Assembly: GCA_035552275.1 (NCBI GenBank)
Contig: DASZLR010000014.1
Coordinates: 1-9,349, forward strand
Source: DASVLX01 sp035552275
Lineage (GTDB): Bacteria; Actinomycetota; Actinomycetes; Mycobacteriales; Pseudonocardiaceae
Direction of reading: 5' to 3'
Length of the DNA: 9,349 nt
Position numbers and translations under genes: made by a program. A model generated the notes under the pieces. That model saw nothing but the letters and a program-made list of their open reading frames with translations, ran no database searches and was not told where the DNA came from. Positions 1 through 6,891 of this stretch are shown here, in pieces; within the stretch, counting starts at the first letter, position 1, and every line of letters begins with the position of its first letter.

Positions 1-50
1 GATGAACTATGAACACTGTGGACACTATCGGCAGCGGCAAACCAATATCA

Positions 51-734
51 TCAACCCCGAGGCGGAAATAGCGATCCACCGAAGGGTGGATCGGCGGGGT
101 TGAGGTAGCGCAGCACGGCCAGTACCCGGCGGTGGTCATCCGTGGACTGCGGCAGGCCCAGCTTGGCGAAGATGTTGGTGACGTGCTTTTCCACCGCGCC
201 GTAGCTGAGCACCAGCGCCTTGGCGACCGCCGTGTTCGACCGGCCCTCCGCCATGAGCTCCAGCACCTCCCGCTCCCGACGGGTCAACGTGTCCAGTCCT
301 GGGCTGCCGGCCGCGCCGAGCAACTGGCTGACCACCTCCGGGTCGAGCACCGTCTCCCCCGCCACCAGCCGGTCCAGGGCGCCGACGAACTCACGCACGT
401 CGGCGACCCGGTCCTTCAGCAGATAGCCGATGCCTTTCGGCCGTCCGGACAACAGCCGCGCGGCGTGCCGAGTCTCGACATATTGGGAGAACAGCAGAAT
501 GGCCAGGCCGGGACGTCGGTCGCGGAGTTCGATCGCCGCCCGCAGCCCCTCGTCGGTAAACGTCGGCGGCATCCGGATGTCCACCACCGCGATGTCCGGA
601 TTGTGCTCGGCCACGGCCACGCGCAGCGCCTCGCCGTCACTGACCGCTGCGGGCACCTGGTAACCCCGGCTGGTCAGCAGTTCCACCAGCCCCGCTCGGA
701 GCACTCCGGAGTCCTCCGCGATCACGACGCGCAT
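51..734 (-). CDS. NarL/FixJ-family response regulator with LuxR-type DNA-binding domain
   Basis: Cytoplasmic transcription regulator of a two-component pair, 227 aa from the chosen start. The receiver domain (about residues 1-120) shows the acidic pair Glu7-Asp8, the phospho-acceptor Asp52 in VVDIRMPP, Ser83 in LLFSQY and Lys107 in YLLKD. The C-terminal LuxR helix-turn-helix (about 146-211) begins LTRREREVLELMAEG and contains VEKHVTNIFAKLGL. I chose the ATG at 734 because MRVVIAEDS is the usual family N-terminus and GGGGGA lies 10 nt upstream. A GTG at 752 would add six residues but has its GGAAA directly against the start codon. The gene follows the histidine kinase on the same strand and starts inside its 3' end, so the two are almost certainly co-transcribed and translationally coupled. 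Phosphorylation by that kinase is inferred from the pairing. Target genes are unknown; the divergent methyltransferase is a candidate only by position. Family assignment is secure. Confidence 0.95.
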   Translation of the reverse strand: MRVVIAEDSGVLRAGLVELLTSRGYQVPAAVSDGEALRVAVAEHNPDIAVVDIRMPPTFTDEGLRAAIELRDRRPGLAILLFSQYVETRHAARLLSGRPKGIGYLLKDRVADVREFVGALDRLVAGETVLDPEVVSQLLGAAGSPGLDTLTRREREVLELMAEGRSNTAVAKALVLSYGAVEKHVTNIFAKLGLPQSTDDHRRVLAVLRYLNPADPPFGGSLFPPRG

Positions 735-2073
735 TCGGCGAGTTTCCCCCACTTTCCGTGCTGATGTTCTCCAGGCCGCCCGCGTGCAAGGGCAGATCGA
801 CGGTGACGACGGTCGGACCGCCGCGCGGGCTGTTGATGTCCAGCCGGCCGTCGACGGCGCGCACCCGGTGCGCCAAGCCGGTCAACCCGGTGCCGCCGGC
901 AGGGTCGCCAGCGGATACGCCGCTGGGTCTGGCGCCGCCGCTGCCGTCATCCCCGACTCGCAGGCACAGCCAGTCGCCCATCTGTCCGATGTGGATCGCC
1001 GCGTTGCGGGCGTTGGCATGCCTGGCGACATTGGTGAGCAGTTCGGCTGCGCAGTAGTAGGCAATAGTCTCGATGGCCGGTGACGGGCGCTCGGCAAGCC
1101 GGACCTCCAACGCCGTCGGCACGGCGGCGCGGGCCACCAGCGATTCGAGGGCCGCGGGCAGGCCGCTGTCGAGTATCGGCGGGTGGATGCCGCGGACGAT
1201 CTCCCGCAGTTCGGTCAGTGCCTCCTTGGTGTGCGCGTGCGCGCTGTCCAGCAGTTCCTGGGCGCGCGCCGGATCGGCCTCGTCCCGAGCCATGCCAAGC
1301 TTGAGGGCGAGGGCGACCAGCCGGGCCTGGGTGCCGTCGTGCAGGTCGCGTTCTATGCGGCGCAACTGGGTCGCCGCGTCGTCCACGGCGTACGCCCGGG
1401 TGGCCTCCAGGTCGCGGACCCGCTCGGCGAGCGTGTTGGTGCCCAACAGCGCCCGGACCAACAACCGATCCGGCAGCAGCGCCCCCTGCGTCACCCAGCG
1501 GGCGACCACCAGCAGCAGCACGCCGAACAAGGCGAACAGCAGCGCCCGTGGCGCGCTGTCCACGAAATAGTCGCCGAACAGGCCGATTCCCTGGTGCGCG
1601 ATGCCATGGCTGTCCCGTTGCACCGGCAGCAGTTGCCGCCAGAACACGTACGTGCTGAAGAACAGCCCGTAGCCCCAGAACGCGACCATGAACACCAGGG
1701 CGAGCAGCCCGACGATCGGCTTCAGCAGCAGGTATAGCGCGGCCCGCCAGGCGGCGCCATCGGCCAGCCGGACCCGCAGCCAGCCGAAGAAGCCGGTGTA
1801 CGACGGCGACGGCGGCGGAGCGCCGACGTCCAGCCCGAGCAGCCGCCGGGCCAGGCTGCGGTGCATCGACCCGAGCCCACGCATGCCCAGCAGGCCCAGC
1901 GCGAGCAGCGGCACGCCGAGGGCCGTGACCGACAACCCGGCGCCGACCACGAGGGTCACCAGTGCATAGGCCAGACCGAGCACGCCCAGCGGAACACCCA
2001 ACAGGGTGTACAGCGCCTCTTTGGCCGCGCGTCCGCGAAGGCGGCGGGGGCGCGCGACTTGCTCGGTACTCAC
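637..2073 (-). CDS. Membrane sensor histidine kinase (Sensor/HisKA_3/HATPase type)
   Basis: Sensor kinase of 478 aa that should autophosphorylate and pass phosphate to the regulator encoded just downstream. Residues about 22-70 and 108-200 contain four hydrophobic membrane segments and resemble the 'Sensor' domain common in actinobacterial NarL-type kinases. A dimerisation/phosphoacceptor segment follows, with RRIERDLHDGTQARL and phospho-acceptor His245. The ATPase domain has an N box (AAELLTNVARHAN, 342-354), a G1 motif (VGDDGSGG, 373-380) and a G2 motif (GTGLTGLAHRV, 394-404). The start is GTG, with GAGGAGG five bases upstream. The conserved domain ends near residue 430. The remaining ~48 residues are Gly/Arg/Pro/Ser-rich and are encoded where the frame overlaps the regulator gene by 98 nt (116 nt if the regulator starts at 752). 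That tail is probably not a domain; it may be a by-product of the overlap or of a frameshift. The stimulus is unknown. No large extracellular domain is present, so membrane or intramembrane sensing is likely (inference). Confidence 0.93.
   Translation of the reverse strand: MSTEQVARPRRLRGRAAKEALYTLLGVPLGVLGLAYALVTLVVGAGLSVTALGVPLLALGLLGMRGLGSMHRSLARRLLGLDVGAPPPSPSYTGFFGWLRVRLADGAAWRAALYLLLKPIVGLLALVFMVAFWGYGLFFSTYVFWRQLLPVQRDSHGIAHQGIGLFGDYFVDSAPRALLFALFGVLLLVVARWVTQGALLPDRLLVRALLGTNTLAERVRDLEATRAYAVDDAATQLRRIERDLHDGTQARLVALALKLGMARDEADPARAQELLDSAHAHTKEALTELREIVRGIHPPILDSGLPAALESLVARAAVPTALEVRLAERPSPAIETIAYYCAAELLTNVARHANARNAAIHIGQMGDWLCLRVGDDGSGGARPSGVSAGDPAGGTGLTGLAHRVRAVDGRLDINSPRGGPTVVTVDLPLHAGGLENISTESGGNSPNARRDRGGLRSAPSGAGGTADQPGLPGARSGQ
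745..750 (-). promoter_or_regulatory. Ribosome binding site deciding the response-regulator start
   Basis: GGGGGA on the minus strand, 10 nt before the ATG at 734. It favours that ATG over the GTG at 752, which overlaps the tract. The run of five G also lies inside the kinase reading frame. Confidence 0.5.
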
Positions 2074-2078
2074 CTGGC

Positions 2079-2085
2079 CCTCCTC
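2079..2085 (-). promoter_or_regulatory. Ribosome binding site of the histidine kinase
   Basis: GAGGAGG on the minus strand, five bases before the GTG at 2073. It is a near-perfect Shine-Dalgarno and fixes the kinase start. The remainder of the divergent region up to 2288 shows no convincing -35/-10 pair on either strand. Confidence 0.75.
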
Positions 2086-2157
2086 GCTCTCGTTCCGATG
2101 TCCGTCTGCTGTCGATAGGACCAGGTTGCCCTACGGCGTGGGCCGGCGACATCCGGA

Positions 2158-2171
2158 AAACCCCCGGGTTT
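2158..2171. repeat. Short inverted repeat in the kinase/methyltransferase divergent region
   Basis: AAACCC and GGGTTT are separated by CC. The site lies 85 nt upstream of the kinase start and 117 nt upstream of the methyltransferase start. A second small hairpin-type repeat (TCGCC-TGAT-GGCGA) sits at 2206-2219. Such a site could be an operator for one or both divergent genes, but the arms are short and GC-rich DNA yields such repeats by chance. Confidence 0.3.
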
Positions 2172-2288
2172 GGACTCGGGGTAGCCCGGCGTGAACATCG
2201 GGGGCTCGCCTGATGGCGACGAGTAGTCCGACACGAAACGCTGAACTGGCAACGATTCCACATCGGACCAGCCAGTGAGGGAACAGGC

Positions 2289-2978
2289 GTGCGAGACATC
2301 AACGAACAGTTCGTCAGCGAGCTCTATGTGAAGCACGCCGACGCGCTCCGCGAGATCAGGGCGGAGCAGCGCGCCCGGCGCGCGACCGGGATGCGAGTAC
2401 AGCTTGACGACATCGAGGCCGAGATCAGTTATCTCCTGCTGCGCGAGTACCGACCCGGGACGGTGGTGGAGATCGGCGCCCTGCACGGCTGGTCCACCAC
2501 CTGGATCCTGAGTGCCCTGCGGGACAACGAAACCGGGCAGTTGTGCTCGGCCGATCTGATCGACAACGCCCAACGGACCGTGCCCGCCGAGCTGGCGGCC
2601 GGCCGCTGGCGGTTCGTCCTGGGCGATGTGCGCAACAACCTCGGCGGGCTGCCCAGCGCCATCGACTACCTGTTCGTCGACGCGGCGCACACCACGCGGT
2701 TCGCCCACTGGTATCTACGGCACGTCCTGCCCACCCTCGCGCCCGGCACCCCGGTGAGCGTGCACGACGTGTTCCATCACGCCCGCGCGCTGCCCTGGAC
2801 CGAGGGAGCCACCGTGCTCGGCTGGCTGCGCCGACGCGGCATCGAGTACTTCACCGCCTCAGCCGCGCACGCGCCGCGGACGCACGCCCGGCTGGTCGGG
2901 CTCCGCCGCGAACTCGACCTGGCCGAGCCGGTGCACTCCGGAAAGCACAATCCAATGATCTTCTTCAGCTCATGTTGA
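2289..2978 (+). CDS. Class I SAM-dependent methyltransferase (Methyltransf_24-like)
   Basis: Predicted soluble methyltransferase of 229 aa using S-adenosylmethionine; the substrate is unknown. The Rossmann core is visible in order: motif I VVEIGALHGWST (59-70), an acidic strand-2 end SADLID (87-92, Asp89), GDVRNN (112-117), and motif IV/post-IV YLFVDAAHTTRFAHWYLRHV (127-146) followed by APGTPVSVHDVF (151-162). The DAAH and HDV elements match the Methyltransf_24 group, which also includes sugar and antibiotic modification enzymes. The N-terminal ~50 residues are charged and helical. The GTG start has GAGGGA six bases upstream (2277-2282). The gene is divergent from the two-component system and convergent with the acyl-CoA dehydrogenase, with 17 nt between stop codons and no clear terminator there. 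It does not form an operon with any visible gene. The position next to the kinase suggests, but does not show, that the regulator controls it. Confidence 0.85.
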   Translation: MRDINEQFVSELYVKHADALREIRAEQRARRATGMRVQLDDIEAEISYLLLREYRPGTVVEIGALHGWSTTWILSALRDNETGQLCSADLIDNAQRTVPAELAAGRWRFVLGDVRNNLGGLPSAIDYLFVDAAHTTRFAHWYLRHVLPTLAPGTPVSVHDVFHHARALPWTEGATVLGWLRRRGIEYFTASAAHAPRTHARLVGLRRELDLAEPVHSGKHNPMIFFSSC

Positions 2979-2995
2979 CGAACTCGGCGCCCGGC

Positions 2996-4159
2996 TCAGC
3001 CGCGCAGCAACTGCCGGGCCATCACCACGCGCTGGATCTGGTTGGTGCCCTCATAGATCTGGGTGATCTTCGCGTCCCGCATCATCCGCTCGACCGGGAA
3101 GTCACGGGTGTAGCCGGCGCCGCCGAACAACTGCACGGCGTCGGTGGTGACCTCCATCGCCACGTCCGAGGCGAAGCACTTGGCCGCGCTGGAGATGAAG
3201 CCGAGGTTGGGTTCGCCGCGCTCGGCCCGCGCCGCGGAGATGTACACCAGGTGCCGCGCGGCCTCCACCTTCATCGCCATGTCCGCCAGCATGAACTGCA
3301 GGCCCTGGAACTCGGCGATCACGCGGCCGAACTGCTTACGCTCCTTGACATACTCGATCGCCGCGTCCAGCGCGCCCTGCGCGATACCCACGGCCTGCGC
3401 GCCGATGGTCGGGCGGGTGTGGTCCAGTGTCTTGAGCGCCGTCTTCAACCCGGTGCCGGGCTCACCGATGATCCGGTCGGCCGGGATGGTGCAGTCCTCG
3501 AAGTAGATCTCCCTCGTCGGCGAGCCCTTGATACCGAGCTTCTTCTCCTTGGGCCCCACCACGAAACCCGGGTCGTCGGCGTGCACCACGAACGCGGAGA
3601 TGCCGTTCGCCGGCTTGGCCGCGTTCGGATCGGTGACCGCCATCACGGTGTACCAGCTCGACTCGCCGGCATTGGTGATCCAACACTTCGTGCCGTTGAG
3701 CACCCAGTGGTCGCCGTCCAGCCGCGCCCGGGCGCGCATCGACGCGGTGTCCGAGCCGGCCTCTCGCTCCGACAAGGCGTAGGACGCCATCGCCTCGCCG
3801 CGGGCGATGGACGGCAACACCTGTTGCTTCAGGTCTTCCGACGCGGACAGCAGGATCGGCATGGTGCCGAGCTTGTTCACCGCCGGGATCAGCGAGGACG
3901 ACGCGCAGACCCGCGCGACCTCTTCGATCAGGATGCAGGTGGCCACCGAGTCGGCGCCCTCACCGCCGTATTCCTCGGGGATGTGCACGGCGTGGAAACC
4001 GGACTTCACCAGCGCGTCCCGGGCCTCGCTCGGGTACCGCTCCTGCTCGTCCACCTCGGCGGCGTGCGGCTTGATCTCCTTCTCCGCCATGGCGCGCACG
4101 GCCTCGCGCAGCGCCTCGTGCTCCTCGGCCAGTTGGTACGTGCCGAAACTCGCGTCCAT
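2996..4159 (-). CDS. fadE25: Acyl-CoA dehydrogenase, FadE25-like
   Basis: FAD-dependent flavoenzyme of 387 aa, the normal family length, that oxidises an acyl-CoA to the 2-enoyl-CoA and passes electrons to electron-transfer flavoprotein. Visible elements are the N-terminal helical domain (about 8-125), the FAD/substrate signature YALSEREAGSDTASMRA (127-143), WITNAG (160-165), the C-terminal helical domain with RKQFGR (274-279), the FAD-binding QLFGGAGYTRDFPVER (343-358), and the catalytic base Glu370 in YEGTNQIQR. Sequence and gene order agree closely with mycobacterial FadE25, which lies downstream of purE. The ATG start has AGGG seven bases upstream. It follows purE by 48 nt on the same strand and is probably the last gene of the purK-purE-fadE25 unit. 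Its acyl chain preference cannot be read from the sequence. No signal peptide or membrane segment is present. Confidence 0.95.
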   Translation of the reverse strand: MDASFGTYQLAEEHEALREAVRAMAEKEIKPHAAEVDEQERYPSEARDALVKSGFHAVHIPEEYGGEGADSVATCILIEEVARVCASSSLIPAVNKLGTMPILLSASEDLKQQVLPSIARGEAMASYALSEREAGSDTASMRARARLDGDHWVLNGTKCWITNAGESSWYTVMAVTDPNAAKPANGISAFVVHADDPGFVVGPKEKKLGIKGSPTREIYFEDCTIPADRIIGEPGTGLKTALKTLDHTRPTIGAQAVGIAQGALDAAIEYVKERKQFGRVIAEFQGLQFMLADMAMKVEAARHLVYISAARAERGEPNLGFISSAAKCFASDVAMEVTTDAVQLFGGAGYTRDFPVERMMRDAKITQIYEGTNQIQRVVMARQLLRG

Positions 4160-4207
4160 GGTGGTTACCCTTCGGTAGCGTTCTCTGGCCGTGATGTTAG
4201 TACTCGT

Positions 4208-4723
4208 TCACTCGTCCGAACCAGCCACCGATTCCCGCAGCGCGGTGTCCTTCTTCAACACCAGTTGCTCAAGATCACGCTGGAACCGGGCCATCCGATC
4301 GCGCAGCGTCGGATCGGCGGCGGCGAGCACGCGCACGGCGAACAAGCCGGCATTGCGCGCTCCGGCCACGGACATCGTGGCCACCGGCACCCCCGCCGGC
4401 ATCTGCACGATGGACAGCAGCGAGTCGAGGCCGTCGAGGTACTTCAGCGGAACCGGCACGCCGATCACCGGCAGCACTGTGGCCGATGCCACCATCCCCG
4501 GCAGGTGGGCCGCGCCACCCGCGCCGGCGATGATCACCCGCAGACCGCGGTCGGCGGCGGTCCGCGCGTAGTCCAGCATCCGCTGCGGGGTGCGGTGCGC
4601 GGAGACCACACTGACCTCGTACGGCACGTCGAACTCGGTGAGCGCCTCAGCGGCGGCCCGCATCACCGGCCAGTCCGAGTCGCTGCCCATGATCACCCCG
4701 ACGGCCGGGGTCGGCTCCGTCAT
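4208..4723 (-). CDS. purE: N5-carboxyaminoimidazole ribonucleotide mutase (PurE class I)
   Basis: Converts N5-CAIR, the PurK product, to CAIR in de novo purine synthesis; cytoplasmic, and octameric in the family. The 171 aa match the family length. Key signatures are GSDSDWPVM (13-21), SAHRTP (41-46) with the general acid/base His43, IAGAGGAAHLPGMVAS (65-80) and GVPVPLKYLDGLDSLLSIVQ (88-107). These are those of bacterial class I PurE rather than AIR carboxylase. The ATG start is preceded by GGTGGA with six bases between. It lies 63 nt downstream of the purK stop, with a 15-bp tandem repeat in between, and 48 nt upstream of the acyl-CoA dehydrogenase. Pairing with purK confirms the two-step N5-CAIR route. 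Confidence 0.97.
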   Translation of the reverse strand: MTEPTPAVGVIMGSDSDWPVMRAAAEALTEFDVPYEVSVVSAHRTPQRMLDYARTAADRGLRVIIAGAGGAAHLPGMVASATVLPVIGVPVPLKYLDGLDSLLSIVQMPAGVPVATMSVAGARNAGLFAVRVLAAADPTLRDRMARFQRDLEQLVLKKDTALRESVAGSDE

Positions 4724-4741
4724 GGTCTTCCACCTTCCTCG

Positions 4742-4795
4742 TCAGCCGTGCCGAAATCAGCGGTGCCCACATCAGCCGTGCCCCAATCAGCCGTG
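4742..4795 (-). repeat. 15-bp tandem repeat carrying four in-frame purK stop codons
   Basis: On the plus strand TCAGCCGTG occurs at 4742, 4772 and 4787, with the one-base variant TCAGCGGTG at 4757, an exact spacing of 15 bp. Read on the minus strand each unit is CAC-GGC-TGA (CAC-CGC-TGA in the variant) followed by two more codons, all in the purK frame. The true purK stop at 4787-4789 is therefore followed by three further in-frame TGA codons before purE. The array fills most of the purK-purE gap. It probably arose by slippage duplication of the purK 3' end; a role in termination or RNA folding is only a possibility. Confidence 0.9.
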
Positions 4796-5983
4796 CGGGT
4801 CGTAGCCGTCGGCCCATTGGGCGTGCGAAAGCCAGTGCGCGGCCAGGCTCGCGGTCCGCCGAACCTGGTCCGGCTGCTCGCCCAGCACGGTCACATGGCC
4901 GACCTTGCGTCCTGGTCGCTCAGCCTTCCCGTAGAGGTGCACCCGCGCCTGCCGGAACCGGGCGAACAGGTGATGCAGCCGCTCGTCGACCCCCATGGTC
5001 ACCGGTGCGAGCGGATCAGCGGCGGCCAGCACGTTGGCCATCACGGCGACCGGCGCGAGCGGATCGGTGGCGCCCAGCGGGTAGTCCAGCACCGCCCGCA
5101 GGTGCTGCTCGAACTGCGAGGTCACCGCCCCGTCGATGGTCCAGTGGCCGGAGTTGTGCGGTCGCATGGCCAACTCGTTGACCACCAGTCCGTCGGCGGT
5201 CTCGAACAGCTCCACCGCGAGCACACCGACCACGTCCAGTTCGGCGGCGACCTTCAACGCCAGCTCGGCCGCCGCGTCGGCGCGGTCCGGACGCAGGCCC
5301 GGGGCGGGCGCGACCACCTCGACGCAGGTGCCGTCCCGCTGCACGGTCTCCACGACCGGCCACACGGCGGCCTGGCCGAACGGCGACCGCGCGGCCAGCA
5401 CGGCCAGTTCGCGCAGCATCGGCACCCGCTGCTCGACCAGCAGCGACGTGCCGGCTTCGAGCAACCGCGCCACCAAGCGGCTGGCGTCCTCGGCTGAGTC
5501 GAGCATCCAGACGCCCCGGCCGTCGTAGCCGCCCCTGGTCGCCTTGAGCACGCACGGCCAGCCGTGCGCGGCCCCGAACCGGATCACGTCGGCCACGTCC
5601 GTGACCGGCGCGAAGGGCGGGACCGACAGGCCGAGGTCGGCGAGCTTGCCGCGCATCACCAGCTTGTCCTGGGCGTGCACCAGCGCGGACGGTCCAGGAT
5701 GGACGGTCACGCCCTCGGCCGTCAGGGCGCGCAGGTGCTCGGTCGGCACCTGCTCATGATCGAAGGTGAGCACGTCACAGCCAGCGGCGAAGTTTCGCAG
5801 CGCGGCCAGGTCGGTGTGCGAGCCGATCGCGACATCGGGCGCGACCAGCGCCGCCGGCTCATCGGCCGACAGCGCCAGCACGCGAAGCGACTGGCCGAGC
5901 GCGATCGCCGCCTGGTGCGTCATCCGGGCGAGCTGGCCGCCACCCACCATGCCGACGACCGGCAGACCGGTACGGGAGTCCAC
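4787..5983 (-). CDS. purK: N5-carboxyaminoimidazole ribonucleotide synthase (PurK)
   Basis: ATP-grasp enzyme of 398 aa that carboxylates AIR with bicarbonate and ATP to N5-CAIR, the substrate for PurE. The N-terminal nucleotide-fold motif GMVGGGQLARM (11-21) is followed by TFDHEQVP (73-80), QDKLVMR (105-111), the ATP-grasp lysine and Gly-rich loop LKATRGGYDGRG (146-157), VEQRVPMLRELAV (183-195), and the metal/substrate motif NELAMRPHNSGHWT (269-282). The C-terminal AERPGRKVGHVTVLG (355-369) is typical. Residues 303-334 contain a 16-residue near-repeat (ADPLAPV/TDPLAPV). The GTG start at 5983 is chosen because the conserved domain begins about ten residues later; no Shine-Dalgarno precedes it. 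The upstream gene on the same strand ends 50 nt away, but a promoter-like sequence in that gap suggests independent transcription. Confidence 0.95.
   Translation of the reverse strand: MDSRTGLPVVGMVGGGQLARMTHQAAIALGQSLRVLALSADEPAALVAPDVAIGSHTDLAALRNFAAGCDVLTFDHEQVPTEHLRALTAEGVTVHPGPSALVHAQDKLVMRGKLADLGLSVPPFAPVTDVADVIRFGAAHGWPCVLKATRGGYDGRGVWMLDSAEDASRLVARLLEAGTSLLVEQRVPMLRELAVLAARSPFGQAAVWPVVETVQRDGTCVEVVAPAPGLRPDRADAAAELALKVAAELDVVGVLAVELFETADGLVVNELAMRPHNSGHWTIDGAVTSQFEQHLRAVLDYPLGATDPLAPVAVMANVLAAADPLAPVTMGVDERLHHLFARFRQARVHLYGKAERPGRKVGHVTVLGEQPDQVRRTASLAAHWLSHAQWADGYDPHG
4982..5077 (-). repeat. 48-bp internal duplication within purK
   Basis: Two adjacent 48-bp units encode LGATDPLAPVAVMANV and LAAADPLAPVTMGVDE (residues 303-318 and 319-334). 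On the plus strand a 17-bp core (5001-5017 and 5049-5065) differs at a single base. The frame is kept. It lies in a linker-like stretch between the ATP-grasp core and the C-terminal domain. Confidence 0.6.
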
Positions 5984-6020
5984 AGGTAGGCGAGGTTACT
6001 GGAGCTCGGCCATCACTCAA
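5984..6020 (-). promoter_or_regulatory. purK: Candidate purK promoter giving a near-leaderless mRNA
   Basis: On the minus strand TTGAGT (6020-6015) and TAACCT (5998-5993) are separated by 16 nt and resemble a primary-sigma promoter (TTGAC-like; TAnnnT). The -10 ends only nine bases before the purK GTG, so transcription would start a few bases from, or at, the start codon. This fits the absence of a Shine-Dalgarno. Leaderless genes are common in Actinobacteria. The call rests on short matches only. Confidence 0.4.
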
Positions 6021-6033
6021 GTTCGGCTGTCGG

Positions 6034-6861
6034 TCAGACGGGAGCCAAGTCCGCGAGCAGTCGGCAGGCCGCCTGATGGGTGTCCGGCAGCCGTTCCAGC
6101 CAGATCGCCGGCGGCGCGATGCCGCGTAGTTGCGGATCGAGTTCCAGTCGGGCGGCGGCCAGCCAGCGCGTCCGGGCAACCCGCTCGGACAGCCGGCCGT
6201 CCCGCTCGGCGAGCACCGCGATGGCCGACTTGCCGACCGACGCCAACGTCTGACCACCGTCGAACACCGCCCGCAGCACGTCGGCCAGCAGCACCATCGC
6301 GGCCAGCCGGGACCAGCCGGCGATCCGGCTCACGTCCGGCGCGACGACCACGAGCACGTGGCCAGCCGTCGGCGGCACGCCGGTGACACCGGCCGCGCGG
6401 TAGATCTCGCGCAGCCTGGCGCGCAGATAAGCGAGGTTGGAAAGGCCAGTCAATCCGTCCCGAACCTCATCATGAGCCAATTGCCGCACCATGACGTCCG
6501 CCCACGCCAACGCGACCACTCTGAGTAGCTTTGCCGGTGCCGCGTCCGGGTCAGCCGACACCACCCCATCGGAGTCGTCCGGCATGGTCAGCACAGCGTG
6601 CAGGGCGGCCAGGTCCTGCAACGTTTCGTTCAGTCCGGCGCCGGCCTCCGCCCGCGCCCGGCCGAGCTCGGCCAGCGTCTCAACCAGGTCGCCGCCGCCC
6701 TGTGCCGCCGCACACACCAGATCGACCTCGGCCAGTGCCCAGTCGCTGGGAAAAGGCCAGCCCGCCGCCAATGTCGCCGTCCGCCACCGAGCCCGCAGCG
6801 AGCGGCCGGCATCAGTTGGATCGCCGCGCCAGCGCGGCGGCAAAACCTCACGCGCTCCCAC
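6034..6861 (-). CDS. Degenerate GGDEF-domain protein
   Basis: Soluble protein of 275 aa. Residues 134-146 (RDGLTGLSNLAYL) match the DxLTGLxNRRxL entry motif of GGDEF domains, and the following alternating helix/strand pattern (VLVVVAPDVSRIAGW at 169-183, then a helix, then SVGKSAIAVLAE at 208-219) fits that fold. The signature itself is replaced: the position where RYGGDEF should stand reads ASVGKSAIA, and the metal-binding acidic residues are missing. It is therefore unlikely to make cyclic di-GMP and may act as a protein-protein or nucleotide-sensing module (inference). The N-terminal ~125 residues are helical with no recognised domain; no membrane segment is evident. The start is GTG, with TAGGAGGA about ten bases upstream. 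It is divergent from the membrane sigma-factor gene across 214 nt. It lies 50 nt upstream of purK but is probably functionally linked to the sigma factor rather than to purines. GGDEF relationship is moderate confidence. Confidence 0.72.
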   Translation of the reverse strand: MGAREVLPPRWRGDPTDAGRSLRARWRTATLAAGWPFPSDWALAEVDLVCAAAQGGGDLVETLAELGRARAEAGAGLNETLQDLAALHAVLTMPDDSDGVVSADPDAAPAKLLRVVALAWADVMVRQLAHDEVRDGLTGLSNLAYLRARLREIYRAAGVTGVPPTAGHVLVVVAPDVSRIAGWSRLAAMVLLADVLRAVFDGGQTLASVGKSAIAVLAERDGRLSERVARTRWLAAARLELDPQLRGIAPPAIWLERLPDTHQAACRLLADLAPV

Positions 6862-6891
6862 TGCCGCCTGTCCTCCTACCGGTGCAATCGC

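Noticed and set aside
1..50. Terminator or gene start downstream of the response regulator
   Set aside because: The 50 nt show no stable inverted repeat and no convincing start codon with a ribosome binding site.
947..2302. A 451-codon minus-strand frame overlapping the histidine kinase
   Set aside because: It covers the kinase in another frame; only the kinase frame has HisKA and ATPase motifs.
2979..2995. Terminator between the convergent methyltransferase and acyl-CoA dehydrogenase genes
   Set aside because: Only 17 nt separate the stops and no stable hairpin or T-run is visible.
4202..4215. Direct repeat ACTCGT-TC-ACTCGT at the purE stop as an operator for fadE25
   Set aside because: It overlaps the purE stop codon, has no inverted symmetry, and does not match the known acyl-CoA dehydrogenase operators I can recall, such as the KstR type.
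2543..5497. A 984-codon plus-strand open frame running through the methyltransferase and antisense to fadE25, purE and purK
   Set aside because: It is antisense to three clearly recognised genes, its composition is Arg/His/Gly/Pro-rich without domain signatures, and long antisense frames are expected in DNA with G/C-rich third positions.
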